Positions 10,318 to 21,822 of a stretch of DNA of 64,000 nt are shown piece by piece. Where the stretch lies: the NCBI GenBank assembly GCA_958430865.1, contig CAUDNR010000890.1, positions 153,406 to 217,405 of the forward strand, written 5' to 3'. The notes beneath the pieces were generated by a model. The model had not been told where the DNA came from and did not search any database. It was given only the letters and a program-made list of their open reading frames with translations. The stretch is from Entrophospora sp. SA101 (lineage: Eukaryota; Glomeromycota; Glomeromycetes; Entrophosporales; Entrophosporaceae). A program made the position numbers and the translations under genes. The number at the start of each line of letters is the position of its first letter. The stretch's first letter is position 1.

Positions 10318-10529
10318 AATATAATTATTTTACTGACTAATCAGGCTACTTCTTTACATAAAGTTCTAAATCTCTCACATTCTCAACTCCTTTCTTTCCC
10401 AAGGAGTAGTGAAAATATTCCGTTCCGTTAAAAAGGCTTGGAGTTCAGTAAGTTTTTCAAAATAATATTAATGTAAGAAATTACAAGTTATGGAAAATAA
10501 ATATCTTGTCCTATAATAAATAGCATTTC

Positions 10530-12887
10530 TTATTGACAACTTTCACAATCGCTATTTAAGAAACATTCTTGGTTATCTCGTTTTTGAGTAAAGCCAAATT
10601 TGGCCGCATCTAAGGTGGAACTTTCAATCCGACTGGCTCCCAAAGTTCGTAAATAATAAGTAGTTTTGAGACCCTTTTCCCAAGCGGCAAAATAAATATC
10701 ATTAAGTTTCTGACCCGAAGTTCCTCTCATAAAAACATTATGACTAATGCTTTGGTCTAACCATTTACTCCGCACGGCAGCAATTTCCATCATTCAGCGG
10801 GGGTCAATTTCAAAAACTCCCCGATATTTCTCTTTTAAATCTTGGGGAATGGTTGCTATATTTTGGATACTGCCCTCATAATACTTAATTTGGTCTAATA
10901 TTGACTGATTTCAGCCAGCAAGTTTTTTTAAATCGGCTACTAGGTATTTATTGACAATCGTAAATTCGCCCGCCACATTCGACTTAACATAGATATTACT
11001 ATACATTCCTTCAATACAAGGATAACAACCAGCAATATTAGCAATAGTAGCAGTTGGAGCAATCGCCATCGTGTTAGAATTCCGCATGCCAAACTTTTTT
11101 ACTTGCTCTTTTAAAATCTCTCAATTTAATTGGCTTTGTCGGTTAACCTTTATTGTTAATCCTCGTTCTTTGGCCAACAAGTCCAAAGTATCAAGGGGAA
11201 AAATCCCTCGTTCTCATTTGGAACCCGGATAACTAGTGTAGGTTCCTCTTTCTTGGGCCAACTGGGCGGAGGCGGAAATGGCGTAATAAGAAAATTTTTC
11301 CGTTAACTGGTCGGTAAATTCTAAGACCAAAGGTGAGTTATAATTAATGTTTAATTGAAAGAGAGCATCCTGAAAGCCCATCATTCCCAAGCCAATTGGC
11401 CGATGTTGGAAGTTAGAATAGGCGGCTTCTTTGGTTGGATAATAATTCAGGTCAATAACGTTATCGAGCATGCGAATAGCGATAGTAATAGTTTCCTTTA
11501 ATAAGTCATTATCTAATTTTCCTTTCTTAATATGTCGGGCTAAATTAACTGAACCGAGATTACAGACTGCCGTTTCTTTTTCCGAAGTATTAAGAGTAAT
11601 TTCGGTACAAAGATTAGAACAGTGAACTACTCCAACATGGTCTTGGGGGGAACGAATATTACAACTGTCTTTGAAAGTAATTCAGGGGTAGCCGGTTTCG
11701 AATAAGCGAGTCAGCATTTTTTTTCAAAGTTCAGTAGCAGTAATTTCCTTAACTAGCTTAATTTTTCCCGCTTTGGCTGCTTGTTCGTAATAAATGTATC
11801 TTTCCTCAAACTTTTGCCCGTAAAGGTGATGTAAATCAGGAGTGTCCGAAGGTGAGAACAGAGTTCAAGCGCCTTTTTCTTTCACTCTTTTCATAAATAA
11901 GTCGGGTATTCAAGCCGCTAGATTTAATTCGTGAGTCCGTCTTCTTTCATCGCCAACATTACGGCGTAAATCGAGAAAATCCTCAATTTCCAAGTGTCAG
12001 ACTTCCAAATAAGCCACGCTGGCACCCCGTCGTCGTCCGGAACGGTTAATGGCTCCGGTCGTATCATTAGCCAACTTCAAGAAAGGAATTAAACCAGTGC
12101 TTTCATTGTCAATTGATTTAATGAGTGAACCAAGGGCTCGTAAATTAGTCCAGTCGGTGGCTACTCCCCCGGAATATTTTAGTAAGTTAGCCTTGTCATT
12201 CAAAGACTTAAAAATGTGATTTAAGTCATCGCTAACCGTGGTTAAAAAACAAGAACTTAATTGGGCGCGGGTTAAACCGGCATGGAATAAAGTGGGAGTA
12301 CTGGGGACAAAACGTAAACCAGAAATAAGATTATAAAAACTAATCGCTTTCTCATTCTTAGCTGGCTCATTTATTGCTAAACCCATCGCGACCCGCATTC
12401 AAAAAAATTGCGGTGTTTCGTAAAGAACATTATCCCGTCGCAGTAAATAACGACCAGTCAAAGTTTCTAACCCGAGATAATTAAATAATTCATCTCGTTC
12501 CAGAACTAGTGCTTGACTTAATTTTTCCAAGTCAAATTGTAGCAAACGCTGATCCAAAATATCTTTTGCTACTAATAACTGAATATTAGTAATGAATAAT
12601 TGCTGATAATTGCTTGGGTTGGGAGAAGTTTCCGTAAATATCTCTCAATAATTTTGTCGCAGTAAGAAATTAGCAGCTAGTTGGTCGTAAGCAGGGTCTT
12701 TTTCTAAAAAACTAGTGGCAGTTAGCAAGACCATCTTAAATATTTCCCCAGTTGAAATATCGGGTCGAATACTTTTCTCTACTTCCTGATAAAAGATATC
12801 TTTATCTATTTTATCGGCCTTTCCTAATACTTCACTAATGGTGGCGAGTACTTTTTCTTTTTGGTTGGTTAGAAGCGGAGCAGGCAT
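10530..12887 (-). CDS. nrdA: Ribonucleotide reductase class I large subunit, no ATP-cone
   Basis: 785 residues, ATG 12885-12887 to TAA next to 10530. Catalytic features are all present: the redox pair Cys in QLSSCFLTT and [10 protein letters not shown], the active-site Cys and Glu in NLCTEITLN, the radical-transfer Tyr pair in TTYYLRTLG, and a C-terminal CESCQ dithiol tail. The N-terminus begins where the catalytic alpha domain begins; there is no ATP-cone, so feedback inhibition of overall activity by dATP is probably missing. The sequence resembles the NrdA type that partners R2c, matching NrdB here. It is read in one frame with TGA as Trp. A strong hairpin lies between its start and the gene upstream. 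Confidence 0.95.
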
Positions 12888-12921
12888 TTTTTTAGTAATT
12901 TTTAAAGGAAGAGGAGAAAAG

Positions 12922-12946
12922 GAGGGCGGATTAAATTTCCGCCCTC
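12922..12946 (-). terminator. GC-rich hairpin between the 1040-aa gene and nrdA
   Basis: Perfect 9-bp stem (GAGGGCGGA / TCCGCCCTC) with a 7-nt loop, unusually GC-rich for this DNA. Read on the minus strand it follows the end of the large gene at 13008 and precedes nrdA by about 35 bp. The T run after it is interrupted (CCTTTTCTCC), so it may end transcription of the upstream gene or act as a structure in the nrdA leader. Confidence 0.55.
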
Positions 12947-13007
12947 ACTATTAGTTTCAACGGTTTAGTCAGCTTTAGCAACTTTTTTTGGTTAACGGTG
13001 ACAACAA

Positions 13008-16000
13008 CTACTCACCTTCACCTTCTTCACTACTATTAGTTTTGATAAAGTAAGCAATCGCTCCTATTACAGCTAACACTACTATACCAATCGTCAAATA
13101 ACCTAGTGGAGTTTTCAAGAATGGTTTGTCATCACCAGATTTTTGTTTTTTTTTGTCTTCTTCTTTCTCGAATAGTGCTTTTTGCTTCTTAATCTCCTCT
13201 AATAAAGCAGTGACAGCCGGGGCAATTCCTGCATCATGAGTATAAGCTTTGTGTTTTTCACCTGATGTGGAACTTTGGAAATCCTTTAAATCTTTCTCCA
13301 TTTCTTCCAACCTTGCTAAATGAGTTTTATTTTTCTTAGTCTCACCATCCTTGTCACTATACTTGACTACGTCCTTAATCAATAATTTAGCCAATAATTT
13401 GCTGTCCTCAGTGTTGAGTTTAACTAATTTCGCCGCCAATGGAGCCCGGACTATCAGGTTATTAACTCTTGTTTTAATTCTTTCGTCAGAGTCATACTTG
13501 GGGATATTTTTCCCTTCCTCGGCAGCCTTTCTGGCTTTTTCTTCGTCTCCTAATTTTACGGCATTTTTAGTTTCCGCTTTTACTTTATCGAGAGCCTTTT
13601 GATTAGCTTGATAAGTAGTAAGTGCTTTGTCCGCATAATTGTCGCTACCCACCTTAATTTCATTTATGGCCGCTCAGGCAACAGAGTTATTATCTTTCAA
13701 ACCTTTTAATTTTGACCCTTCATTACTACTATCCTTTCCGTCGATAACTTTCTTAGCAATCTCATAAATCTCTTTGGCTTTTTTTCAAACCTCAACCGTA
13801 TCATTATTTTTCAGTTTATTGTTTACTGCCGTTCATTTGGCATCAGTTTCACCTCCCAGAGCCGCTTTCAAGGCCTCTTGGGCTTCTTGTAACGAAGTTT
13901 TTTGCTGTTTTGGCTCGAAATCCTTGACCTTATTTCAACCTTTCATCGCTCAAGTTTCAGCATCAGTGCCTTTTTCTTTCACTGTATCAGCATTAATTAT
14001 ATTTCATAATTTTTTCTCGTCTGAATTATCATTCGTCGCAGTAACATACGGACTGATGGCATCTTTGGTTGCCTTATCGGCCGTGAAACTAGACCCGTGA
14101 GTTTTTTTCAGGGCCTCATACAAAGTTTTGAATTTATCAAGTTGACCCGTGGTAATTTTCCCCTTGGCCGCGTCAATAATTTTCTTGCCAATTTCATCCG
14201 GATTTTCAGTGTCAAAGAGTTTAGCTTTTATCTCATCTTCGGTGGCTAGTTTGTCATTTGGTCCTTGTCCACTTCTACCCTTAATTTGATTAAGTTTAGC
14301 AATTATATCATTTTTCAGTCCATCAAACTTTGTTTGGGCTGCCTTTAATTTCGCTTCATCTGCGGTGGCTTTACTGTCGTCAACCTTAGTTTTGTCTGAG
14401 TAATTTACTTTTAGTAATTCTAATACCGCTTTGGCTTCATCGTAAGCCTTATCAATTTTGTTCTTATTCTCTTTATCAGCATCAGAAGCACTCGATTTAG
14501 TACCATCTTCATAAGAAGGATTAAAATTATTATTGGCTCGAGCCGCTAGGTAATACGTGTCTAACTGCTTTTCGTATTGACTAACATTTTCTCCTTCATT
14601 TCCTAAATCGAATTGAAAATAATGTTTAATCATGTTGTTAACATTATCGTTTTTTCCGGTTCTAATTAAATCGGCATTACTATTATCACCAGCATGAAGA
14701 ATGTCAAAAATGTTTCGTGTGGCTTCATTGCTTTTTAACTCTGTATTTTTCTTCTGCCCTGTTTTGTCAACAACATCATCTTCAACAATAAGTGCCGTAC
14801 TATCCTTGACCGAATTACCCGGCGAGTTATTTTTAACAATATAAATATAATCAGTACCATCTTTTATAATATCACCCGGTTCAAAGCCTCGGCATTGTTT
14901 TTGCCCCACTTTATTTTCATCCGTAAACACTTGGCGAAAAGTGTCAATATTACTGAAAACGCAAGTAGTTTCAGTATTTTCAATAATTGTACCACCTGTT
15001 CCTGTTATTTCGAATTCTCGGCGATTTTTTTCCTTATCATCAGTAGTGTTGTCAACTTTTGTTTTTTTTTGTTTTTCCCTATCAAAAATAGGAAATCCTT
15101 TGTAAGTTGGAACCCCTGTGGAAGATTTTTTTAAAGTATCAAATATTTTCTTAATTTCGTCGTGCGTTTCATCATTAACACCATCTTTCCATATCAAATT
15201 CTCATTATCAGTCCCAGGATCAAAATTACCTACTAAAAAGTTATCATCACCTTCTGCGGTAGTATCATTGCGAAATGCGATGATATAACCATTAGCGTTA
15301 GCCCGCAAGACATCATTAACACTTTTTACTCCCAATTTTTTTCAAATTTTTCACTCTCTTAATCTCCGATTTCATGTGTCAACTTGGTCTTTATATCATC
15401 TTATAACGTAAACTTTTTGCTCGTTTGAGGTTGTATCAGCATCATTATATTTTTCCAAAAAAGTAAGGTCAGCATCAATATCGCGGTTAGCAATGTCGCC
15501 TTCATCTTTAGTGTAATGTTCTTTCATTCCATCTAATTTATCTTCCAAGGCTAAAAGTGCGTCCCTTGGTCCATTAAAAATTCCCGTATCTTCCGTTTTA
15601 TATTCTACCTCATCAGCTTTTTGATTAATATTACTAGCATTGATAGTCACTAATTTTTTAGCATCATCTGAATGGTCGCCAGTTAGCCAAGAAACCTTGC
15701 CGGCATTAACATCACTCGGTTTAGCACTTATTATAAGTTTGCCAGTATTGTCAACTATACCCTTACTTTTATCATATTCAATTTCATTTAACTCAACCCA
15801 AAAATGAGTATTACTAACTTCATCACCGGCAGTGATATCGTCTTTCAATGCATCTTTTAGTTCTATTAAACCCATAACACGACCTGCTAGTTTATTTGAT
15901 AAAATCAATTCAATAGTTTTAATATCTTTTTTCTTTTTCTCAGCAGTGACATTGCTTATTTCTGAAAGTCCTCAATTGCCAATTTTTTTCAAATTATCAT

Positions 16001-16130
16001 TATTAAAAAAATACAGTTCTTTATTCCCACTCTTATTAATTTTGAGAGTAGTGTAATTGTTTGCACTTTTTGCTATTGTAGGAAAATCAGCAGTTTCTAT
16101 TCTAGTTTTAATTCTTATTTTTTCTACCAT
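13008..16130 (-). CDS. Large C-terminally anchored protein, 1040 aa
   Basis: One frame from ATG 16128-16130, no TAA/TAG, many TGA Trp codons. No signal peptide. The N-terminal 450 residues are beta-rich and acidic (TLKINKSGNKELYFF, GKLIISAKPSDV); the rest is mostly helical with repeated Lys/Ala/Asp helices, including KGKITTGQLDKFK, which resembles the short GKV-type loops of the giant protein at 54-62 kb. A polar linker leads into one membrane helix (LGYLTIGIVVLAVIGAIAYFI) and an unusual acidic tail (SSEEGEGE). Function unknown. Five copies of a 10-bp repeat lie immediately upstream of the ATG and may make expression variable. Belongs to the anchored-protein group of this window. Confidence 0.85.
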
Positions 16131-16140
16131 ATGTATATTT

Positions 16141-16190
16141 TTAATTTATTTTAATTTATTTTAATTTATTTTAATTTATTTTAATTTATT
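16141..16190. repeat. Five tandem copies of a 10-bp unit upstream of the 1040-aa gene
   Basis: TTAATTTATT repeated five times with partial units on both sides (about 16137-16194). It lies 10-60 bp upstream of the ATG at 16130. A change of one unit moves upstream elements by about one helical turn, so copy-number change could switch expression. The copies are identical. Confidence 0.9.
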
Positions 16191-16212
16191 TTAACTCGTA
16201 ATTGTGCTTAAA

Positions 16213-16278
16213 CTAACTTGCGTTAATTAGCTTTTTTACTTGATTTATTTTGACTTTGCCATTCTTTTTTTTCGTCAT
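16213..16278 (-). CDS. Possible 21-residue leader peptide
   Basis: ATG 16276-16278, product starting MTKKKNGKVKINQVKK and ending at TAG 16213-16215, just before the 10-bp repeats and the 1040-aa gene. A TATAAT box lies exactly 7 nt upstream of the ATG. The motif NGKVxINxVKKLIN matches the EF-hand-like segment RGKVDINEIKKIIN inside the giant protein, so it may be a fragment of such a gene rather than a functional peptide. Confidence 0.35.
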   Translation of the reverse strand: MTKKKNGKVKINQVKKLINAS

Positions 16279-16285
16279 TATTTAT

Positions 16286-16291
16286 ATTATA
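16286..16291 (-). promoter_or_regulatory. TATAAT -10 box, 7 nt before an ATG
   Basis: Consensus -10 hexamer on the minus strand, followed by ATAAATA and the ATG of the 21-codon ORF. It is the best promoter candidate for the transcript that continues through the 10-bp repeats into the 1040-aa gene. Confidence 0.45.
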
Positions 16292-16327
16292 CAATTTTAT
16301 ACATTTTCTTTCTTGGGTTTGAGTAGT

Positions 16328-17446
16328 TTAGTTAGGAACTCGCCCAATTTCCCCATAATTAAGTCAATAAATCAACTCATATAATATTCTTTGACCTATC
16401 CGCAACTTAGGAGGATCATTTAATTTTACTAATTCGGCAATTTGTTCCTCGGTCAAAAAAGTAAATTGTTTGAGATAAGTCTTGGCCTGTTCATCGGGCA
16501 TATTACGGAAAAAATCATAGAAGTCTTTTTGGTTACTATTTAATCACAAAATCTTTTTGCCGCTTTCACTTTTAGAAAATTTTTTGCCGTCTTTATCAGT
16601 TAGCAAAGGAAAGTTAAAAGCAAAAGTTTTATTAGTAGGATAAAACCCTCTAATTAATTTTAAGCCAGTAGTCAAGTTTCCCCACTGGTCGCTCCCGCCT
16701 AATTGCCCATGACAATTATAATTTTGGTATAAATAGTAAAAATCATAAGCCTGTAAAAGCGAATAATTAAACGCCAAAAATGACAAACCAGTTTCGGAAT
16801 TTACTCGTTGTTTAATTGTTTCCTTAGCCAGTAGATAATTAATACTAATATTTCGTCCCACTTGACTAATAAAATCAATAAAACTTACTTGACTTAATCA
16901 ATCATTATTATTTAATATTTGAAACTTATTTGCTGGGTCAGGTCAAATATAACTTAAATATTTGGCTCATTTTTTTTCGGCACTATCCTCTTTTTTTATC
17001 TTTAATACTTGGTAGATATTACTTAGTAATTGTGGATTATCCGCATAAAATAACTCCAAAGGAGCAAAATCTAACTCCTTTTTGGTTTCTGCGATTGGTG
17101 GGCGAATTACTATTTGCGTAACTTGGTCTTTTATCGCTTGATAATATTGATTTAATTTTTCGGTTGCTAGTTGGGGTCGTTCTTGTAATTTATCACTGGG
17201 GTCGCCAATTTTACTGGTCGCTCCGCCCAAGACTAGCAAAACCGTAAATCCTTCCTTGGCAAAACGAATTGTTTGAATTAAGGAAAATAAATGACCGATA
17301 TGTAATCTTTCACCCGTGCAGTCTATTCCCAAGTAAATTACTTTTTGTTGAGGTTCCAACTGGTAAAAATTTTCTAAATTAGCGGCATTAACAATTACTT
17401 CTCGCTTTTGTAGATCTAAAAAGAAATTTTTCAAGTCTTCCGCCAT
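16328..17446 (-). CDS. tyrS: Tyrosyl-tRNA synthetase lacking the S4 domain
   Basis: Class I synthetase charging tRNA-Tyr. 372 residues from ATG 17444-17446. Visible: HIGH motif at residues 49-52 (ERLHIGHLF), the GGATSKIGDPS loop, the N-N-x-D-W segment where W is TGA, YDF, GGSDQWGNLTTG, and KFSKS. Between the GGAT loop and NNDW there is an extra segment of about 55 residues compared with the E. coli enzyme. The protein stops about 25 residues after the alpha-helical KLRIGQRILYELIY segment, so the C-terminal S4 RNA-binding domain (about 80 residues) is absent. The start is 3 bp after the stop of the upstream anchored-protein gene, indicating co-translation. Confidence 0.95.
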
Positions 17447-17449
17447 GTA

Positions 17450-18835
17450 TTAATTATTTTTTATCGCTTTCTTTCTTTTTATTAACAATCCAACAATTAC
17501 TCCTAATAATAATGCCCCTCCTATTCCAACACTTATTCAAATTACTTTATTATCGTTAGGTGCTTTGTTTGAGGTAGTATTATCAGCCCTATTTCTTAAT
17601 TCTTGCCTGGTCAGTTCTTTAATATTTTGCTCTATGAGGTATTTTTTTAGTGTTTGGTTTTCTGGACTAGTTTTTGCCGCCGAGGAGAAATTTTTATTAT
17701 CATTATACTCAATTACTAATTCGTCATTTACTAGTTTAATTTTTTTAATGTTTTTTTCTTGGAAGTAGTTAATTAGAAAATCGATAACTTCTTTATTATT
17801 TAGATTAGGAATTTCATGGTGTTTCCAGGGTTGACAATGCGAGCAGTTTTGTTGTTGTAATACTTGGCCATTTGGGTCTTTATGGCTAGCGTAGCAATCA
17901 ATAAAAGAGAATTTTATTTGACGATAATCAATGCTTCCGTCCTTATCTAAATATCTTTCTCAAACAGTTTCATAATTTTGTAAATATTCTTGCTCTTTGG
18001 TTGAGTAGCAATCAAGGCAATTTCATATCACTGAACCTCCTATATTAACTTTACCATGATAACGCTTCATAATGTAAAAATTATCGGAACCTCCTCAATC
18101 ACGACCTAACTTTTTGTGGCAAGTATCGCAACCTGTTTTTCCTTTTGGTTCTAAATCTCTTTTTGGGTTTTCAGGCAATTGATTATTAGTTTCAACTTGA
18201 TAAGGAGTAATGGTAATTTTATCGCCCACTTCTATTCATTCATGAAAATTGCTGGGATTAGTTTCGCCACCACTACTTCACGGCCGAACCACGCCGTCAT
18301 TTCTTTCTATCGGCTGGTCCGTTTCAATTAAATAATATCCATGTTCCTTATATGGAAAAGTGTTTAAAACTGGATGGCTGTTATTAATATCTAAAGTAAA
18401 CCTCTGACCATTTTCAATTCCTTCAAGCACAAAATATGCTCCTTTTTTATCTCCATAATTAATTGAACTTCCTGGCTGATTTCTGCTTTGTTCGCCATAA
18501 TAATAAAATAACCCAGGCTGGTTTTTTATCTTATCCTCGATTTTCTTTATTTTGGCTTGGTAATTTTTTTTTCTTTCCTCATTTCTCCTTTTAATTAGTT
18601 TAGTTATTTCCTTTCAATCAGCAGGTTCTAAATCGTTACAATTAATCAAATCGGGTAGTTCTGTAATTAATTTTCTTCTAAGTCAGGAAACAATTTCTCC
18701 ATTCCCGTGGCAAACTAAATCAGGACCATAATCACCATCTTTAATTAAATCAGGGACTGCCACATATTCCGGCGCGTTCAAATAACTTTTTAATTTTTCG
18801 GCTAAGACCTTTTTGTTATTTATATTTTTTGACAT
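17450..18835 (-). CDS. C-terminally anchored protein with zinc-binding Cys pairs, 461 aa
   Basis: ATG 18833-18835 to TAA 17450-17452, one frame. No signal peptide. Residues 1-95 are helical; the middle is beta-rich (GAYFVLEGIENGQRFTLDI, HGYYLIETDQPIERNDG). Residues 250-370 carry CxxC/CxxH pairs: GCDTCHKKLG, WNCLDCYS, and NCSHCQPWKHH, likely one or two zinc sites. The C-terminus has an Asn/Thr linker, a membrane helix (VIWISVGIGGALLLGVIVGLLI) and a basic tail (KRKKAIKNN). It is directly upstream of tyrS (3 bp). Same plan as the other anchored proteins in the window; function unknown. Confidence 0.8.
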
Positions 18836-19192
18836 AATATTCTTTATTTAATTTATTTTAATTAGAAGAATAACCACTTTTTTCTTTAAGGGTAATCAAT
18901 TATCCTTTAATCAATAATAAGTTCCGTTGGGTTGCTGTTTGAGACTAGCAACTTTATTAACTTTCATCTATATTCATTATTTTATGTTGTATGAGATTTC
19001 AGGACAAAAAAAGAAAAATTAGAGCAAGGACATCAGAAATTACAACCAGATATCACTAATCAAGTTAATAAACCTACAAGAGGAACGAGAATTAGTGAAT
19101 AAGAGAAAAAAAGTCTTACCCTCTCTCCTCTACGAAAAACAATAATTTAATATACTAATACCTTAAAATTATTGTAAATTAACCAAGCACTA
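18836..19192. other. Divergent spacer; possible 39-codon ORF
   Basis: Separates the leftward tyrS operon from the rightward rsmA. A minus-strand ORF (18848-18967, MKVNKVASLKQQPNGTYYW) ends 13 bp before the anchored-protein gene and could be a small gene or fragment. The right half holds AT-rich sequence with a short Gln/Lys coiled-coil-like remnant; no structure recognised. Confidence 0.3.
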
Positions 19193-20041
19193 ATGAAAAA
19201 AACTATCTCCCCCCAAATACTTTTTCCGCCTAATAAAGAATTGGGGCAAAATTTCCTCTTTGATAAAAATTATCTGCAAAAAATAGTGGCAAGTTGTCCC
19301 ATTGATAACAACACGATAATAATTGAAATTGGTAGTGGTTATGGCAGTTTAACTAACTTATTAGCCGCAACAAATTGTCAACAAGTTATAAGTATCGAAA
19401 AAGACCCCAAATTATTTCGCTGATTAGAGGAAAGGAATAAAAATGACAAAATTGTTTATCTTCATCAAAATGCTTTGCAAATTAATTGACCTAATTTTTG
19501 TTCCCAGTACCAAACCAATTCTTTGCTGATAGTTGGCAATTTGCCTTATTATATAACTAACTCTTTAATAATTAATTTACTATTTGATTATCATTTATTT
19601 AAATCCTTAATTTTTTTAGTGCAAAAAGAAGTTGGGCAAAAATGAGTGTCTAGTCCGACCAAATATTCTTCTAAATATTCAGCCTTATCAGTTTTTATTA
19701 ATTATTTGACCGAAAATAAAATTACTTTAGAAGTTCCGCAAGGGGTTTTTACTCCTTCTCCGTCAGTTGATGGAGCAGTGGTGATAATTAAACCTTATGA
19801 GGATATTGCCAAGTCAAAAGAGCAATTAGTTGCTTTTTTCCGCTTTTTAAAAAATTGTTTTCGCTCGCGGCGGAAAACTCTGTTAAATAATCTTTACAGT
19901 TTTGCGGGAAATTGAGAAAATGAATGAAAAAAATATTTTTTTGAAAAGGGTTATTCAGACAAAGTTCGTCCGCAAAATCTAAAACCGACAGAATATTTTC
20001 AATTATTTCTTTTTTGGCAAGAAATTAGTAAAAAAATTTAA
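19193..20041 (+). CDS. rsmA: 16S rRNA dimethyladenosine transferase
   Basis: 282 residues (KsgA family). It dimethylates two adenines near the 3' end of 16S rRNA using S-adenosylmethionine. Motifs: GQNFLFDKNYL at residues 18-28, the SAM loop EIGSGYGSLT, the acidic IEKDP turn, and the catalytic NLPYYIT. A C-terminal helical domain follows (FRFLKNCFRSRRKTL). TGA is read as Trp several times, for example after DPKLFR. Start ATG 19193; the hisS gene follows after 14 bp, so they are probably co-transcribed. Confidence 0.95.
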
Positions 20042-20055
20042 TATCTAAATTCTAT

Positions 20056-21792
20056 ATGAATAAAATATCGGAGGAAATCAAATTAATAGAAATATTTATA
20101 GAAATACACAAAGCGAATTCAAAAAGTTGCGATGACTCTTTTGCCAATAAAAACCTTGGCTATGGACTTTACCAAATTTTTCCTTTTGAGTATGATGAAA
20201 AGTATGAAAAGTATGAAGATGCCTTCAAAGAGGCAAAGAAAAAAATATTAAATAGTTTGAGTAATTATATCAAGGAAAGTTCAAACAAAGAAGAGTTTTC
20301 TTTTGTATATTATAATTATCATGATAGCCGAAAAGGAGGAATTCGAACGTTAAGTTTAACAGAATACTTGAAGCTTGTCAAACAAAGCAAAAATCTAGCA
20401 AACTACATAACTCATTTGAGAAAAGCACCTGAGAGTTTAGAAGTGATTAATTTTGAAACTTTGTTTTCGCTTGACAAAATAAAAGATTTTTGCAATAAGT
20501 ATATACTTTGTGATGCTTCGCACAATAATTTTTCAAAGACCAAGCCTCGTGGCACTCAAGATATTTATTCACCTCGCTCACTAATTTACCAAAAAATCCA
20601 ACAAGCTGCTACTGAAATATTACGCAAAAATAATTATCAACCAATAATTTTTCCCACTTTTGAATACAAAGAGTTATTTATTAACTCTTTGGGTTCCACC
20701 ACCGATATTATTCATAAGGAAATGTACACTTTTCTTGATAGAAAAGGCCGAGAAATGGCATTGCGACCGGAAGGGACAGCCAGCACCGTGCGTTTGGTCT
20801 GTCAAAATAAACTAATTACCGAAGGTTATCCTTTGAAATTATATTATTGAGCCAATATGTTCCGCTATGAACGACCGCAAAAAGGGCGACACCGCGAGTT
20901 TTGACAATTAGGAGTGGAATTAGTTAACGCCCAAGGAGTTATCGCTGATTATCAAATATTAAAGTTAGTTTACGATATTTTGCGGATTCTAGGGATTAAA
21001 GATTTTGTTTTTAATTTAAATTATTTAGGCGATAGCGAAACAAAAAAAAGATATAAAAATGAACTAGAAAAATTTATTCAATTTGCTAATCCTAATTTCT
21101 GTGCTCTTTGTCAAAGAAGGTGCAAAACCAATCCCCTCCGAATACTTGATTGTTTATTTTGCGTAAGAAAAACTTCTTTTCCTCCTTATAAAGATGCTTG
21201 GGATAAAAGCGATAATAATTATGTAAATGAACTTAGTCAAGTTTTAGATAAATTTAATTTTCCTCATCAATATGACTATTCTTTAGTGCGAGGTTTGGAT
21301 TACTATACGGGATTAGTTTTTGAAGTTTATACGACACAAGAGTGAAAAGCGCTTTTGGGAGGCGGTCGGTATGATAATCTGTACCGAGAAGTAGGAGATA
21401 TAAATGCTCCTGCTGTTGGCTTTGCTATTGGAATTGAGCGACTAGCAGATTATTTAGAAAGTTCACAATTATTAGAAATTAATAAGTCAGTTGATGTTTT
21501 TTTCTTGGCTACCAGTCCAGAAATTTATTTAGATATTTTAGTCTGAAAAAAACAATTAGAAAAATATCCCTTAGTAGTAGATTATAACCCAGAAGTTAGA
21601 AAAATAAAATCACTTTCCAAAATTATTGATTATTATCAGCCAAAAATATTAATTATGTTGGGAGAACAAGAACTAACAAAAAAGAAAATAACCATAAAAG
21701 ACTGCCAAAAAAGGCAAGAATTTTTGGTGGAAAAAGAGAAAGTAACCGAGTGAATTATTAATTACTTGAAATTAACAAACAATTACTGATAA
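20056..21792 (+). CDS. hisS: Histidyl-tRNA synthetase with N-terminal extension, 578 aa
   Basis: Class II synthetase charging tRNA-His. The normal protein begins at about residue 160 (KPRGTQDIYSPRS). Motifs: ALRPEGTAS, motif 2 FRYERPQKGRHREFW, RGLDYYTG, GGGRYDNL and motif 3 AVGFAIGIERL. The anticodon-binding domain is at the C-terminal end, and the last codon before TAA 21790-21792 is TGA. The first 155 residues are not part of any HisRS I know: a helical, Tyr/Lys-rich region (GLYQIFPFEYDEKYEKY, ILNSLSNYIKESS, LTEYLKLVKQSKNLANYITH). It is in the same frame without a gap, so it is a fusion or an extension acquired from another gene. Function of the extra part unknown. Confidence 0.93.
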
Positions 21793-21822
21793 ATTCTGCA
21801 AGTATTGAGAAAGATAACCATA

